Below are positions 17,091 to 30,387 of a stretch of 64,000 nt of DNA, piece after piece (positions within the stretch are counted from its first letter, which is position 1; every line of letters starts with the position of its first letter). The translations under genes were made by a program, and so were the position numbers. This DNA comes from Synechococcus sp. J7-Johnson. Lineage in GTDB: Bacteria > Cyanobacteriota > Cyanobacteriia > PCC-6307 > Cyanobiaceae. The stretch lies in the NCBI RefSeq assembly GCF_024345795.1, contig NZ_JAGQBU010000011.1, positions 1 through 64,000 of the forward strand. Reading direction: 5' to 3'. The notes below the pieces were generated by a model, which saw only the letters and a list, made by a program, of their open reading frames with translations, did no database searches and was not told the DNA's origin.

Positions 17091-19544
17091 TCAGCGGGTG
17101 CCCGGCTGGGCCGATGACAGAACCGTGCAGGCATTGATGGGCATCGACTCCACGTTCCAGATCCGCTCTGCATAGTCGCGGATCGAGCGGTCGCTGCTGA
17201 AGAAACCGCAACGGGCGGAATTCAGCAGAGACATCCGGCTCCAGCCGACGGCATCCACCCAGGCGGCATCCACGGCGTTGTGAGCCTGGCGGTAATCGCC
17301 GATGTCGGCCATGACCCGGAAGGGATCGCTGCCACAGAGGTTTGCCAGCAGGGGGTGGAACAGGTCGCGATCGCCCTCACTGAAATGACCCGAGCCGATC
17401 AGATCGATGGCCTCCCGTGCGATCGGATCATTCTCCAGCCAGGGCATCGGGTGGTAGCCGCCTCTGTTGATCGCCTCCAGCTGCTCGGCGGTGTGGCCGA
17501 ACAGGAAGAAGTTGTCGTGACCGACGAGATCCCTGATCTCGATGTTGGCGCCATCAAGGGTGCCGATCGTGACGGCCCCATTCAGGGCCATCTTCATATT
17601 GCCGGTGCCGGAGGCCTCCAGGCCGGCGGTGGAGATCTGCTCGGAGAGGTCCACCGCTGGGTAGACCTTCTGCCCCAGGCTGACACTGAAGTTGGGCAGG
17701 AACACCACCCGCAGGCGCCCGTCCATGGCCGGATCCATGTTCACGATCTCGGCGATGCCGCCGATCAGGCGAATGATCAGCTTGGCCATGGCGTAGCCCG
17801 GCGCAGCCTTACCGCCGAAGATGAAGGTGCGCGGCGGCAGGTCCTCGCCATTGCGGATGCGCAGATAACGCTCGACGATCTGCAGGGCCGCCAGGTGCTG
17901 GCGCTTGTATTCGTGGATCCGCTTCACCTGCACGTCGAACAGGGAGGAGGGATCCACCAGCACGCCCACCTGCTGGTGAATCAAGTTGGCGAGGCGTTGC
18001 TTGTTCAGATCCCGCACGTCGCGCCAGCGCTCCAGGAAGCCTCCATCGTCGGCATACGACTCCAGGCGAGAGAGCTCGCCGAGGTCGCGGCGCCAGGTGC
18101 TGCCGATGGTGTCATCGAGCAGGCCCGAGAGGGACGGATTTGCCACGGCAATCCAGCGCCTGGGGGTGACGCCATTGGTGACATTGGTGAACTTCTCCGG
18201 CCACAGCTCCACGAAGGGAGCGAAGAGGTCCTTGCGCACCAGCTTGCTGTGCAGCTCCGCCACACCGTTGACCCGGTGGCTGCCCACCACCGCCAGGTTG
18301 GCCATGCGCACCTTGCGGTAAGGCCCCTCCTGGATCAGCGACATCCTCTCCAGCAGAGCCGGCTGGCCGGGGTTGCGGATGCGCACCATGCGCAGGAAAC
18401 GAGTGTTGATCTCGAAGATGATCTCCAACTGTCGAGGCAGCAGCTGCTCGAACAGGTCGACTCCCCAGGTCTCGAGGGCCTCCGGCAGCAGGGTGTGGTT
18501 GGTGTAGCTGATGCAGGCTGTGGTGATCGACCAGGCCGTATCCCAGTCGACGCCGTGCTCATCGATCAGCAGCCGCATCAGCTCGGCCACCGCGATCGCT
18601 GGGTGGGTGTCATTGAGCTGAACGGCGAACTTGGTGTGGAACTCCGTGACCGGCAACCCCTGCCCCTTGAGGATGCGGAACATGTCCTGCAGGGAGCAGC
18701 TCACGAAGAAGATCTGCTGACTCAGGCGCAGTTGCTTGCCCTGGTCGGTCTCATCGTTCGGATAGAGCACCTTCGAGAGGGTCTCCGAATTGATCTTCTG
18801 CAGCACCGCCCGGGTGTAGTCACCGGCATTGAAGGAGGCAAAGTCGAAAGATTCCGGCGCCTGGGCCGACCACAGCCGCAGGGTGTTGGCGGTGTGAACC
18901 CCGTAGCCCAGGATCGGGGTGTCGTAGGCCACACCAAGCACCGTGTGACCGCCGATCTTGACCGGATAGGACCATTCAGCACGGATCACCTCCCAGGGAT
19001 TGCCCTGGGCCAGCCAGGGATCGGTGCTCTCCACCTGGCAGCCCCGCTGGATCTGCTGGCGGAAGATGCCGAATTCGTAGCGGATGCCGTAGCCGATCGC
19101 CGGCAGCTCAAGGCTGGCCATCGACTCCTGGAAACAGGCGGCCAGACGACCCAGGCCACCGTTGCCCAGACCAGGCTCGGGCTCCTCGGCGATCAGGTGC
19201 ATCAGGTCGAGGCCCAGCTCATCACAGGCTGCCTGGGCCGCCTCACGCAGACCCAGGTTGACCAGGTTGTTCTCCAGGTGAGGGCCGAGAAGATACTCGG
19301 CTGAGAGGTAGGACACCGTGCGCACCCCACTCTGGGTGTAGGCCTCGGCCGTATCCACCCAGTTCTGCAGCAGCTGATCGCGCACGGCCATCGCCAGCGA
19401 GCAGTAGTAATCGTGGTTGGTGGCCAGTGACGGGGACTTGGCCTGGGTGAAGAACAGGTGCCGGCGCATCGCCTCGGCCAGGGCGTGGCCATCCAGGGAT
19501 GACGACGCGCCAAGGTCGGTTGGAGGGACGGTACTGGCTGCCAT
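17091..19544 (-). CDS. glgP: Glycogen/alpha-glucan phosphorylase (tandem copy 2)
   Basis: An 817-residue phosphorylase with the PLP lysine at K651 in GTGNMKMALNG and the usual GLGNGGLGRLAAC, NDTHPAIAVAELMR and VQVKRIHEYKRQ blocks. It is nearly identical over most of its length to copy 3 immediately upstream, with the same number of codons, so the pair is a recent tandem duplication. The start is ATG at 19544 (MAASTVPPTDLG), the equivalent of MASSNAPPIDLSG in copy 3. The C-terminal 20 residues differ. The stop is 4 bases before the DUF2126 gene, implying translational coupling to it. No substrate difference between the copies can be read from sequence. Confidence 0.95.
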   Translation of the reverse strand: MAASTVPPTDLGASSSLDGHALAEAMRRHLFFTQAKSPSLATNHDYYCSLAMAVRDQLLQNWVDTAEAYTQSGVRTVSYLSAEYLLGPHLENNLVNLGLREAAQAACDELGLDLMHLIAEEPEPGLGNGGLGRLAACFQESMASLELPAIGYGIRYEFGIFRQQIQRGCQVESTDPWLAQGNPWEVIRAEWSYPVKIGGHTVLGVAYDTPILGYGVHTANTLRLWSAQAPESFDFASFNAGDYTRAVLQKINSETLSKVLYPNDETDQGKQLRLSQQIFFVSCSLQDMFRILKGQGLPVTEFHTKFAVQLNDTHPAIAVAELMRLLIDEHGVDWDTAWSITTACISYTNHTLLPEALETWGVDLFEQLLPRQLEIIFEINTRFLRMVRIRNPGQPALLERMSLIQEGPYRKVRMANLAVVGSHRVNGVAELHSKLVRKDLFAPFVELWPEKFTNVTNGVTPRRWIAVANPSLSGLLDDTIGSTWRRDLGELSRLESYADDGGFLERWRDVRDLNKQRLANLIHQQVGVLVDPSSLFDVQVKRIHEYKRQHLAALQIVERYLRIRNGEDLPPRTFIFGGKAAPGYAMAKLIIRLIGGIAEIVNMDPAMDGRLRVVFLPNFSVSLGQKVYPAVDLSEQISTAGLEASGTGNMKMALNGAVTIGTLDGANIEIRDLVGHDNFFLFGHTAEQLEAINRGGYHPMPWLENDPIAREAIDLIGSGHFSEGDRDLFHPLLANLCGSDPFRVMADIGDYRQAHNAVDAAWVDAVGWSRMSLLNSARCGFFSSDRSIRDYAERIWNVESMPINACTVLSSAQPGTR

Positions 19545-19604
19545 GGAGGCGGATCGAGTCAACTTCTCCCTTCATGCTGCGGGAGCCCACCCCATCGCTG
19601 CTGG

Positions 19605-19628
19605 AACGGTTACCGATTCAGGTTCATT
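19605..19628 (-). promoter_or_regulatory. Upstream element of glgP copy 2 shared with copy 3
   Basis: The 24-base block beginning AACGGTTACCGATTCAGG (plus-strand reading) lies 61 bases before the start codon. It matches 21 of 24 positions with the block at 22221-22244, which lies 60 bases before copy 3. A second shared block (CTTCATGCT) sits closer to each gene. Conservation at the same distance in a non-coding gap suggests a duplicated promoter or leader element. The factor that binds it is unknown. Confidence 0.5.
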
Positions 19629-19707
19629 CCAGGTTCCCGAAGGATTCAGCTCGGACAGGCAGCAGGCTGCCGCGCCAGACACGGCCGTCTCCGCGCTCAC
19701 CGCCGCC

Positions 19708-22161
<2,454 letters not shown>

Positions 22162-22220
22162 GACGTGGGGTCCCTCGATGGGCTCCTTCATGCTTCGGAA
22201 GCCAGCCTGGATGCTGCGCC

Positions 22221-22244
22221 AACGGTTACCAATTCATCTTCATT
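22221..22244 (-). promoter_or_regulatory. Upstream element of glgP copy 3 shared with copy 2
   Basis: The block beginning AACGGTTACCAATTCATC (plus-strand reading) sits 60 bases before the glgP copy 3 start. It is the partner of the block at 19605-19628, with three differences in 24. It occupies the only gap larger than a few bases between the transglutaminase and phosphorylase genes, so an internal promoter is plausible. Confidence 0.5.
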
Positions 22245-22271
22245 TCCCCTTTTGTGCGCCCCCTGACCGGG

Positions 22272-23162
22272 TCAGTAGTGGAGCAGGTTGGGGGCGACGT
22301 GCTCCTCGCTGAGCACCTCCGCCTGGATCGACCAGCTCATTTCGCTCTTCACGCCCGGTGGTCCTGAAAAGGTCCCCGACACCGCCGCGGTGAGACTCGG
22401 CCTGGACGAGGTGGCCAGGGGGATGTAGCGGTCATCGATCGCGCCCATGCCGCTCGGATCGAATCCACGCCATCCTGCCCCGGGGAGATACACCTCCGCC
22501 CAGGCATGGAGGTCATAGCGCTTGGGCGTCGGCTCGACGAGGTGATAGCCGCTCACGAACCGCGCTGGCAGGCCCACGCAACGGCAGGCCTCGATCATCA
22601 GCACCGCCAGGTCGCGGCAGGATCCGACCCGCTCCCGCAGGGTGCGGCCCGCAGGCCAGGCTGGGCCGGCGTGGCGCTGGGTGTACTTCACCCGGTCCTG
22701 GATCATCTCCACGAGTTGCTGCAGAAACATCAGCGCCCGTTGATCGCTGCCCATCAGCGCCTCCTGAGCCAGCTCCACTGCCGCAGGATCGTGCTGCCCG
22801 TTAGGCAGCCAGCCTTCGAGGCTTCCGATCAGATCGCCATTGAGATGACCGACGGGATAGGGAAGCTCCGGCTCGTTCTCCGCCAGGCAAACCTGGAGCA
22901 GGGGTGGCACCTTCGTCTCCACCTCGCTGACGGCGCGGATGTCGAAGGTGTCGGTGCAGCCGATGAAGCGGGCGCGCAGGATGTCGTCCCCGCTGGCAGC
23001 CACGAGCGGGTGCAGATGGTGCGGATCCGGCGAAAAACACAGATCGAAACTGATCAGGCGCTGAAATCCCTGAGCCCGCGGTTTCATGCACAACCGGTGA
23101 GGGCCGAGCTGGACGGGCGCGCTGTAGCGATAGCCGAGGGAATGGATTACGCGGGCGCGCAT
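22272..23162 (-). CDS. Transglutaminase-like cysteine protease family protein
   Basis: A 296-residue protein with the N-terminal beta-sandwich region typical of the family (RARVIHSLGYRYSAPVQLGPH) and a complete papain-like triad. The residues are C182 in GSCRDLAVLMIEACR, H219 in HAWAEVYLPGAGW and D235 in FDPS. It belongs with the alpha-E and circularly permuted ATP-grasp genes upstream in a cassette proposed on comparative-genomic grounds to make and trim a peptide or peptide tag. It overlaps the alpha-E gene by 16 bases. No signal peptide is seen, so the reaction is probably cytoplasmic. Confidence 0.9.
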   Translation of the reverse strand: MRARVIHSLGYRYSAPVQLGPHRLCMKPRAQGFQRLISFDLCFSPDPHHLHPLVAASGDDILRARFIGCTDTFDIRAVSEVETKVPPLLQVCLAENEPELPYPVGHLNGDLIGSLEGWLPNGQHDPAAVELAQEALMGSDQRALMFLQQLVEMIQDRVKYTQRHAGPAWPAGRTLRERVGSCRDLAVLMIEACRCVGLPARFVSGYHLVEPTPKRYDLHAWAEVYLPGAGWRGFDPSGMGAIDDRYIPLATSSRPSLTAAVSGTFSGPPGVKSEMSWSIQAEVLSEEHVAPNLLHY

Positions 23163-24172
23163 GCCAGGGAGGAGGTGGAGGCTGACGGCAGGGGGGTGGT
23201 GGGAGGAACGGCGACGGTTGCCGGGGATGGCGTCGGCAGAACGAAATAGCGCTCGTTGATCAGCTCATGAAGACGGTTGAGATCACCCTGAAACTGGTCG
23301 ATCGCCTCATGCAGGCCCCTGTTGACCAGCTCGTCAATCCGCACATAGCTCCAGTTGGCCAGCATCAGGCCGGCAAGGCATTCGAGATCATCGGGCGGCC
23401 CCGGCACCGGATTGCCACGGATCACCCTCAGGGACTTGTTCAATCCCTCCAGGCAGTAGCGCACCGAACGGGGAAAGATCGGGTCGAGCAGAAGGAAAGC
23501 TGCCACCGCCTTCGGAGCGATCGCCTGCTGCTGTGACTGGCGGAACATCTGATAGGCCCCGGCTGAGCGCAGCAGTGAGATCCACTGGAGCTCATCAAGA
23601 ACACCGCCCACCTCCTCAGTACTGGGCAGGAGCAGGTAGTACTTGACATCCAGAATGCGGCTTGTCTTGTCGGCGCGCTCAACCAGCCGACCCAGTTTGC
23701 TGAACTGCCAGGAGAGATCGCGGCTGAGGGTGGCATCGGTGATGCCATAGAAGAGCTGACAGCCCTTGCGGATCTCATTGAGCTGCTCCTGGCCAGGCAA
23801 CTGCCAGAAGCCCTCGCTCTCCTGCAGGATGAGATAAAGGTCGTTGATCTGCTCCCACATCTCGGTGGTTATCACCTCACGGATCTGGCGGGCGTTCTCC
23901 CGGGCGAAAGCTATGCAGTTGACGATGCTGCTCGGATTGCCGGGCTCATTGACGAGGAAGCGCACCACGTCGGCAGGCCGGCCCTCGGGAAAGAGCTTGT
24001 CGAACAATTCACGATCGCCGCTGGCGTCGATCAGGGGCACCCAGGGCTCGGCGCTGCCGGGTGGGCAGTCAAGCGCCATCGCCTCACTGACTTCCAGGAA
24101 GCGGGAGATGTTCTCGGCACGCTCCACATAACGGTTGATCCAGTAGAGCGAATCAGCGACGCGGCTCAACAT
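23147..24172 (-). CDS. Alpha-E domain protein (DUF403)
   Basis: A 341-residue all-helical protein. The N-terminus MLSRVADSLYWINRYVERAENISRFLEV is the alpha-E signature. Later blocks such as SFSKLGRLVERADKTSRILDVKYY and CLEGLNKSL are also family features. Its biochemical role is unknown; it occurs almost always beside a circularly permuted ATP-grasp protein and a transglutaminase, as here. It overlaps both neighbours (7 bases upstream, 16 downstream), so the three are translated as a unit. The start at 24172 is ATG and fits the family exactly. Confidence 0.92.
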   Translation of the reverse strand: MLSRVADSLYWINRYVERAENISRFLEVSEAMALDCPPGSAEPWVPLIDASGDRELFDKLFPEGRPADVVRFLVNEPGNPSSIVNCIAFARENARQIREVITTEMWEQINDLYLILQESEGFWQLPGQEQLNEIRKGCQLFYGITDATLSRDLSWQFSKLGRLVERADKTSRILDVKYYLLLPSTEEVGGVLDELQWISLLRSAGAYQMFRQSQQQAIAPKAVAAFLLLDPIFPRSVRYCLEGLNKSLRVIRGNPVPGPPDDLECLAGLMLANWSYVRIDELVNRGLHEAIDQFQGDLNRLHELINERYFVLPTPSPATVAVPPTTPLPSASTSSLACAPA

Positions 24173-25605
24173 GAGGATTCATCCACGATCCAGGTGTCCT
24201 TACAGCCACCGCCCTGGGAGGAGTTGACCACCAGCGAACCGCGGCGCAGAGCAACGCGCGTGAGCCCGCCGGGACTAACCCAGGCACCCTTACCGCGCAG
24301 CACATAGGGGCGCAGATCCACATGGCAGGGATAGAGCTCCCCCTCACTGAGGGAGGGAACGGTGGAGAGCTCCAGCGTGGGCTGGGCGATGAAATTGCGA
24401 GGATCGGCCTTGATCTTCTCGGCGAACTCGAGGATCTCCTGCTGGGAGGCATGGGGTCCGATCAGCATGCCGTAGCCACCGGCCTCACCCACCGATTTCA
24501 CCACCAGATCCTTGAGGTGGGCGAGCACATAGGCCTGGTCGTCGGGCCTTGAGCAGATGTAGGTGGGAACGTTCTCGATGATCGGCTCTTCGCCCAGGTA
24601 GTAGCGGATCATCTCCGGCACGTAGGCGTAGATCAGCTTGTCGTCGGCCACGCCGGTGCCCGGGGCATTGGCGATCGCCACCCGGCCGGCGGCATAGGCC
24701 TCCATCAGGCCGCGCACCCCAAGCATCGAATCGCTGCGGAAGACAGCCGGATCGAGGAAGTCGTCGTCGATGCGGCGGTAGATCACATCCACCGGCGCAT
24801 GGCCGGAGGTGCTCCGCATCCAGACGCGGTTCGCCTCGCAGACCAGATCCCGTCCCTCCACCAGCTGGATGCCCATCTGCTGGGCGAGATAGCTGTGCTC
24901 GAAGTAGGCGCTGTTGAACACCCCGGGCGTGAGCAGCACCACGGTAGGGGTGTCGGTCCAGGGGGCGAGTTCCCGCAGGGCCTGCAGCAGATGGGAGGGG
25001 TAGTCGTCGATGGGATGAACGGTGCGTCCGGCGAACAGGCTCGGGAACATCCGTTTCATCACCCGGCGGTTCTCGAGGAAGTACGCCACACCGGAGGGAC
25101 AACGGAGGTTGTCCTCCAGCACCCGCCAGGTGCCCTGGCCATCACGGATGAGATCCAGACCGGAGATGTGACACCAGCGGTTGAGGGGCGGGTGGAACCC
25201 CCGCATCTGGGGTCGCCAGCCATGGGAGGTCTCGATATCCTCGAGCGGCACGACGCCATCAGCGACGATCTTCTGCTCGCCGTAGACGTCGCCCAGGAAG
25301 TGATCGATCGCCTCGAGGCGCTGGATCAGGCCCCGTTCGAGCGTCTGCCACTCACCGGAGCGGATCAGCCTTGGCAGGGGATCGAAGGGAAGGATGCGCT
25401 CCACTCCCTGCTCGCCGGAATCGTTCAGACGGAAGGTGGCTCCAAGCCGCTTCAGCAGCATGCCGGCTGCTGCATGGCTGCGGTTGATCTCCTCGATTCC
25501 GAGCTGGCCAAGGGAGGAGAGGAGGGGCTGAAGCGCGGAACGGGGCTCCGCTGAGGCGCTGAAGTACTCGTCGTAGCCCTTGCTCGGCTTGTAGGAGGTG
25601 AACAT
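24166..25605 (-). CDS. Circularly permuted type 2 ATP-grasp protein (DUF404/DUF407)
   Basis: Predicted to join a carboxylate to an amine with ATP. The 479-residue form from the ATG at 25605 starts MFTSYKPSKGYDEYFS, as the family does; in-frame starts at 25623, 25647 and 25653 would add up to 16 residues. Recognisable blocks are GVFNSAYFEHSYLAQQMG, DVIYRRIDDDFLDP, NAPGTGVADDK and the C-terminal DLRPYVLRGKGAWVSPGGLTRVA. It is the first gene of the minus-strand run 25605-11813. Substrates of this family have not been defined as far as I know. Confidence 0.92.
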   Translation of the reverse strand: MFTSYKPSKGYDEYFSASAEPRSALQPLLSSLGQLGIEEINRSHAAAGMLLKRLGATFRLNDSGEQGVERILPFDPLPRLIRSGEWQTLERGLIQRLEAIDHFLGDVYGEQKIVADGVVPLEDIETSHGWRPQMRGFHPPLNRWCHISGLDLIRDGQGTWRVLEDNLRCPSGVAYFLENRRVMKRMFPSLFAGRTVHPIDDYPSHLLQALRELAPWTDTPTVVLLTPGVFNSAYFEHSYLAQQMGIQLVEGRDLVCEANRVWMRSTSGHAPVDVIYRRIDDDFLDPAVFRSDSMLGVRGLMEAYAAGRVAIANAPGTGVADDKLIYAYVPEMIRYYLGEEPIIENVPTYICSRPDDQAYVLAHLKDLVVKSVGEAGGYGMLIGPHASQQEILEFAEKIKADPRNFIAQPTLELSTVPSLSEGELYPCHVDLRPYVLRGKGAWVSPGGLTRVALRRGSLVVNSSQGGGCKDTWIVDESSC

Positions 25606-25741
25606 CGACTCGGCCTCGGGCATGCCGTGATCATGCAGAGTTGGCATGGCCACAGCCAGTGGTCGTTGCTACGGAATCGGGGGGCTCGCTGGCACCTTCA
25701 CTCTGACACCGGCATGGCCAAGGGGGGAGGCAGAGCAGATT

Positions 25742-27466
<1,725 letters not shown>

Positions 27467-27520
27467 GGCTGGTGCGGGTGACGAAGGAACGTGGGATGGG
27501 CGGAGCGGCCCCTGGGCCGA

Positions 27521-27829
27521 TCAGTCGAGGGGGCCGTTGATCAGGCCGTTGAAGCCGAACACACAGCGGGATCCGGCCAGGGGCACCAGCTGTACGGGGC
27601 GTTGATCCCCCGGCTCGAAGCGGATTGCTGTACCGGCGGGAATGTCAAGGCGCTGGCCCCTCGCCGCCTCCCGATCGAAGACCAGGGCATGGTTGGCTTC
27701 GTGGAAGTGGAAGTGGGAACCCACCTGCACAGGACGATCACCCCGGTTGGCCACGTCGATCGTGGTGACCGGCCGGCCGGCGTTGAGCTCGAGGCTGCCG
27801 GGCTCAGGAAAGAGTTCGCCAGGAATCAT
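27521..27829 (-). CDS. ureB: Urease subunit beta
   Basis: A 102-residue small urease subunit with the family blocks [39 protein letters not shown] and [15 protein letters not shown]. It forms the (alpha-beta-gamma)3 urease with UreC and UreA. Its ATG overlaps the ureA stop by 4 bases, indicating coupled translation. The length and all conserved blocks are intact. Confidence 0.97.
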   Translation of the reverse strand: MIPGELFPEPGSLELNAGRPVTTIDVANRGDRPVQVGSHFHFHEANHALVFDREAARGQRLDIPAGTAIRFEPGDQRPVQLVPLAGSRCVFGFNGLINGPLD

Positions 27830-28128
27830 CGGATCGGTTCATGCAGGGTGACGAGCTTGGTGCCATCGGGGAAGGTGGCCTCCATCTGCACCTCGGGGAT
27901 CAGCTCAGGCACCCCCTCCATCACCTGCTCACGGCTGAGCCAGGTGGTGCCCTCGGCCATCAGTTCCGCGACGCTGCGGCCGTCGCGGGCCCCCTCGAGA
28001 ACGAGGAAACTGAGCCAGGCGACCGCCTCGGGATGGTTGAGGCGCAGACCTCGCTGCAGCCGGCGCTCCGCCAGAAGCGCTGCAGTGACGATCAGCAGCT
28101 TGTCCTTCTCCTGGGGGGTGAGATACAT
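27826..28128 (-). CDS. ureA: Urease subunit gamma
   Basis: A 100-residue urease subunit starting [21 protein letters not shown] at the ATG at 28128; longer upstream reading is spurious. Family blocks [21 protein letters not shown] and [30 protein letters not shown] are complete. It is the first gene of ureABC. The 123-base gap to the divergent transporter contains an imperfect GTTC-N5-GAAC inverted repeat but no GTA-N8-TAC site. Confidence 0.97.
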   Translation of the reverse strand: MYLTPQEKDKLLIVTAALLAERRLQRGLRLNHPEAVAWLSFLVLEGARDGRSVAELMAEGTTWLSREQVMEGVPELIPEVQMEATFPDGTKLVTLHEPIR

Positions 28129-28251
28129 GGGCCAGGGCGTTCCGCAGCCACTCTGGCAGTGGCCTGGCTGGCGGCCAGGTTCAGCAGGAACTTTCACCGC
28201 CGCCGCCTGGCCGAGCGACCAGCATGCTGAGAATCCCCGCAGGCCCAAGCC

Positions 28252-29625
28252 ATGGCCGAGCCGATCGATCTGATCGCGCTGCCGACGGCCCTGCGTCGCC
28301 GGACGGTGCTCGCCTACGGCCTCGGTGACGCCGGCACCGGGATGGCCGCGGCCCTGATCGGCTTCTACCTGTTCGCGTTCTATACCCAGATCGCCGGGCT
28401 GCCCCCCTGGCTGGCGGGCCTGGTGCTGATGGTGGGCCGGCTCTGGGACGCCATCAACGATCAGCTGATGGGCTGGCTCAGCGACCGCACCCGCTCCCGC
28501 CTCGGCCCGCGCATCCCCTGGATGATCTGGAGTGCGCTGCCGCTCGGGCTGAGCATGGCACTGATGTGGTGGTTCCCCCCGGGTGGTGAACTGCTGCGCT
28601 TCGGCTGGTTCGTGCTGATCTCGGTGGTGTTCATGGCCGCCTACACGGGCGTGAACCTGCCCTACTGCGCCCTTGCCACCGAGCTCACCGCAGACACCAG
28701 ACTGCGCACCCGCCTCAACGCGGTCCGCTTCACCGGCTCGATTCTCAGCAGCCTGCTGGGCTTGCTGCTCGGCGCGCTGCTGGTGGGCTACGGCGCCCCG
28801 GGCTACCTGGCGATGGGGGTGGCCGCCGGAGCGGTGGTGGTCGTCGGCACCCTGCTGTCCACCTGGGGGTTGGCGCCGGCCGCACAGGTCTGCCGCCGGC
28901 CATCGGGGCGGCCTGAGCCGATCACAACCCAGCTGCGCCGGATCCGGCGCAATGGACGCTTCCTGCGGGTGGTGGGGTTGTATCTGCTGCTCTGGGGAGC
29001 GCTGCAGTTGATGCAGCCGGTGTCGTTGCTGTATCTCTCCGAGGTGATGCATCTGCCCCAGGCCTGGAGCACCTGGATGCTGATCCCCTTCCAGCTCAGC
29101 GCCATGGCAGGCCTGGAGCTGTGGAGCCGGCTGGCGGCCCGGCGCGGAAGGCTGGTGGCCCTGCGCTGGGGGAGTGGGCTCTGGATCGCCATGGGCGTGC
29201 TGGCGATGCTGCTTGTACCACTCGATGCCTCGGCGGCACCGCTGGCCCCTGGGGGCAACAGCCTCAAGTTCGTGTTGCTGGTGATGGTGGTGCTGCTGCT
29301 CGGCCTTGGGGCCGCCACCGCCTACCTGTTGCCCTGGTCGTTACTGCCCGACGCGATCGACGCGGATCCGGAGCGACCGGCCGGGTTGTTCACCGCCTGG
29401 ATGGTGATGACCCAGAAGCTGGGCAGCGCCGTGTCGGTGTTTCTGCTCGGCAACCTGCTCAGCTGGAGCGGCTACGTGGCCGGTCTCGCCACCGATCAGC
29501 CCCGCACGGCTGTGGCGATGATCCGCCTCTGCATCGGCCTGATCCCGGCCGTGCTCGTGGTGCTGGGGCTTGTGGTGATGCGGCGCTGGCCGCAGTCGGC
29601 CGTTTCGCAGCAAGCTTCAGCGTGA
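28252..29625 (+). CDS. MFS transporter, GPH (sugar:cation symporter) type
   Basis: The 457-residue protein has about 12 membrane spans. The loop after the second span reads [18 protein letters not shown], the signature of the glycoside-pentoside-hexuronide symporters, and a [20 protein letters not shown] segment follows. Substrates in this group include melibiose, lactose, xylosides and glucuronides; this one cannot be specified. The ATG at 28252 fits. The gene lies between ureA and ureD, where a urease-related gene would be expected, and overlaps the convergent TetR gene by 9 bases. It is probably part of an inserted module with the next two genes. Confidence 0.88.
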   Translation: MAEPIDLIALPTALRRRTVLAYGLGDAGTGMAAALIGFYLFAFYTQIAGLPPWLAGLVLMVGRLWDAINDQLMGWLSDRTRSRLGPRIPWMIWSALPLGLSMALMWWFPPGGELLRFGWFVLISVVFMAAYTGVNLPYCALATELTADTRLRTRLNAVRFTGSILSSLLGLLLGALLVGYGAPGYLAMGVAAGAVVVVGTLLSTWGLAPAAQVCRRPSGRPEPITTQLRRIRRNGRFLRVVGLYLLLWGALQLMQPVSLLYLSEVMHLPQAWSTWMLIPFQLSAMAGLELWSRLAARRGRLVALRWGSGLWIAMGVLAMLLVPLDASAAPLAPGGNSLKFVLLVMVVLLLGLGAATAYLLPWSLLPDAIDADPERPAGLFTAWMVMTQKLGSAVSVFLLGNLLSWSGYVAGLATDQPRTAVAMIRLCIGLIPAVLVVLGLVVMRRWPQSAVSQQASA

Positions 29626-30342
29626 GGATTCCGGCGGCGCTGCTGGGCCGCGGCAGCGCTCCAGCCCATCAAGAATGAACTCAAGTCCGAAATCGAAGGC
29701 ATGAAGCCCGTCGTAGCGGCGCTCCATCACCTCACGGCTCAGCGCGTTCAAGTGGGGGAAGCGATCGGCAGGAAGCTGGGGCAGGAAAGAGCCGGCCATC
29801 GCGGCATAGTCCTGAGCCTCGATTGGAAAATTGATCTCCTGCAGGGTGAAGCCGTAAATGTGGCTGTCGATGGCGTTCCAGCCGTGGTCGGCCTGCTCCA
29901 GGGAGAAGCCCGCCGCCACCAGGCATCCGAGGGTGGCATCGATGGAGCGGAGCATGGCCGGCCCGGTGTTCAGCCGCGAGAGAATCGCCAGGGCAGCCCA
30001 GGGGTGGCGCAGCAAGGCCAGATGGGCCGATAGCGCCCGCTGGCGCATCGCGGCCTTCCAATCGCCGCCGATCTCCGGCAGGGCGATCTCGCTGACCACG
30101 CTTTCAACGAGGCCATCGATGATGGCGTCCCGGTTGGCCACGTGGTTGTAGAGCGACATCGCCTTGACCCCCAACACCTCGGCGAGCTTGCGCATCGAGA
30201 GGCCCGCGAGCCCCTCCTGATCGGCGATCTCCAGCGCCGCCGCCAGCACCCGCTCCCTGTTGAGGGGAAGTCGGGCGATCGGCGCTGAAGGGCTCGCTCC
30301 AGCCAGGCTCCCCGCTGCCAATCCAATCCAGCAAAGGCGCAA
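29617..30342 (-). CDS. TetR/AcrR family transcriptional regulator
   Basis: Up to 241 residues with a TetR helix-turn-helix at about 28-75 (LNRERVLAAALEIADQEGLAG then LSMRKLAEVLGVKAMSLYNHV) and a TetR-C-like ligand domain. No ATG precedes the DNA-binding domain. The longest frame uses TTG at 30342 and a second TTG at 30321 is the alternative; both leave the helix-turn-helix intact. It is divergent from the oxidoreductase gene, with two copies of TTACGGCGTA in the gap, so it very likely represses itself and that gene. Ligand unknown. Confidence 0.85.
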   Translation of the reverse strand: MRLCWIGLAAGSLAGASPSAPIARLPLNRERVLAAALEIADQEGLAGLSMRKLAEVLGVKAMSLYNHVANRDAIIDGLVESVVSEIALPEIGGDWKAAMRQRALSAHLALLRHPWAALAILSRLNTGPAMLRSIDATLGCLVAAGFSLEQADHGWNAIDSHIYGFTLQEINFPIEAQDYAAMAGSFLPQLPADRFPHLNALSREVMERRYDGLHAFDFGLEFILDGLERCRGPAAPPESSR

Positions 30343-30343
30343 G

Positions 30344-30357
30344 CCTTACGGCGTAGG
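30344..30357. promoter_or_regulatory. Probable TetR operator 1
   Basis: CCTTACGGCGTAGG is a near-perfect palindrome (CCTACG or CCTTACG arms around GGC) containing the decamer TTACGGCGTA. The same decamer recurs exactly 18 bases further on. It lies just in front of the TetR gene's TTG start, in the 45-base divergent gap. Confidence 0.65.
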
Positions 30358-30362
30358 CTTTG

Positions 30363-30375
30363 CTTACGGCGTAAG
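30363..30375. promoter_or_regulatory. Probable TetR operator 2
   Basis: CTTACGGCGTAAG is a perfect inverted repeat apart from its central base pair, ending 12 bases before the ATG at 30388. The TTACG-N-CGTAA pattern is a common TetR-family operator type. Spacing of 18 bases between the two copies would put two dimers on nearby faces of the DNA. Binding here would block the oxidoreductase promoter or ribosome-binding region. Confidence 0.7.
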
Positions 30376-30387
30376 TGGTCTACGTCG

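Noticed and set aside
17280-19304. 674-codon open frame antisense to glycogen phosphorylase copy 2
   Set aside because: High GC and the codon pattern of the real gene create long antisense frames. The same kind of frame recurs antisense to copies 1 and 3, and none has a domain pattern.
28129-28251. NtcA box for ureABC
   Set aside because: No GTA-N8-TAC or one-mismatch form with a -10 partner was found on the ureA strand.
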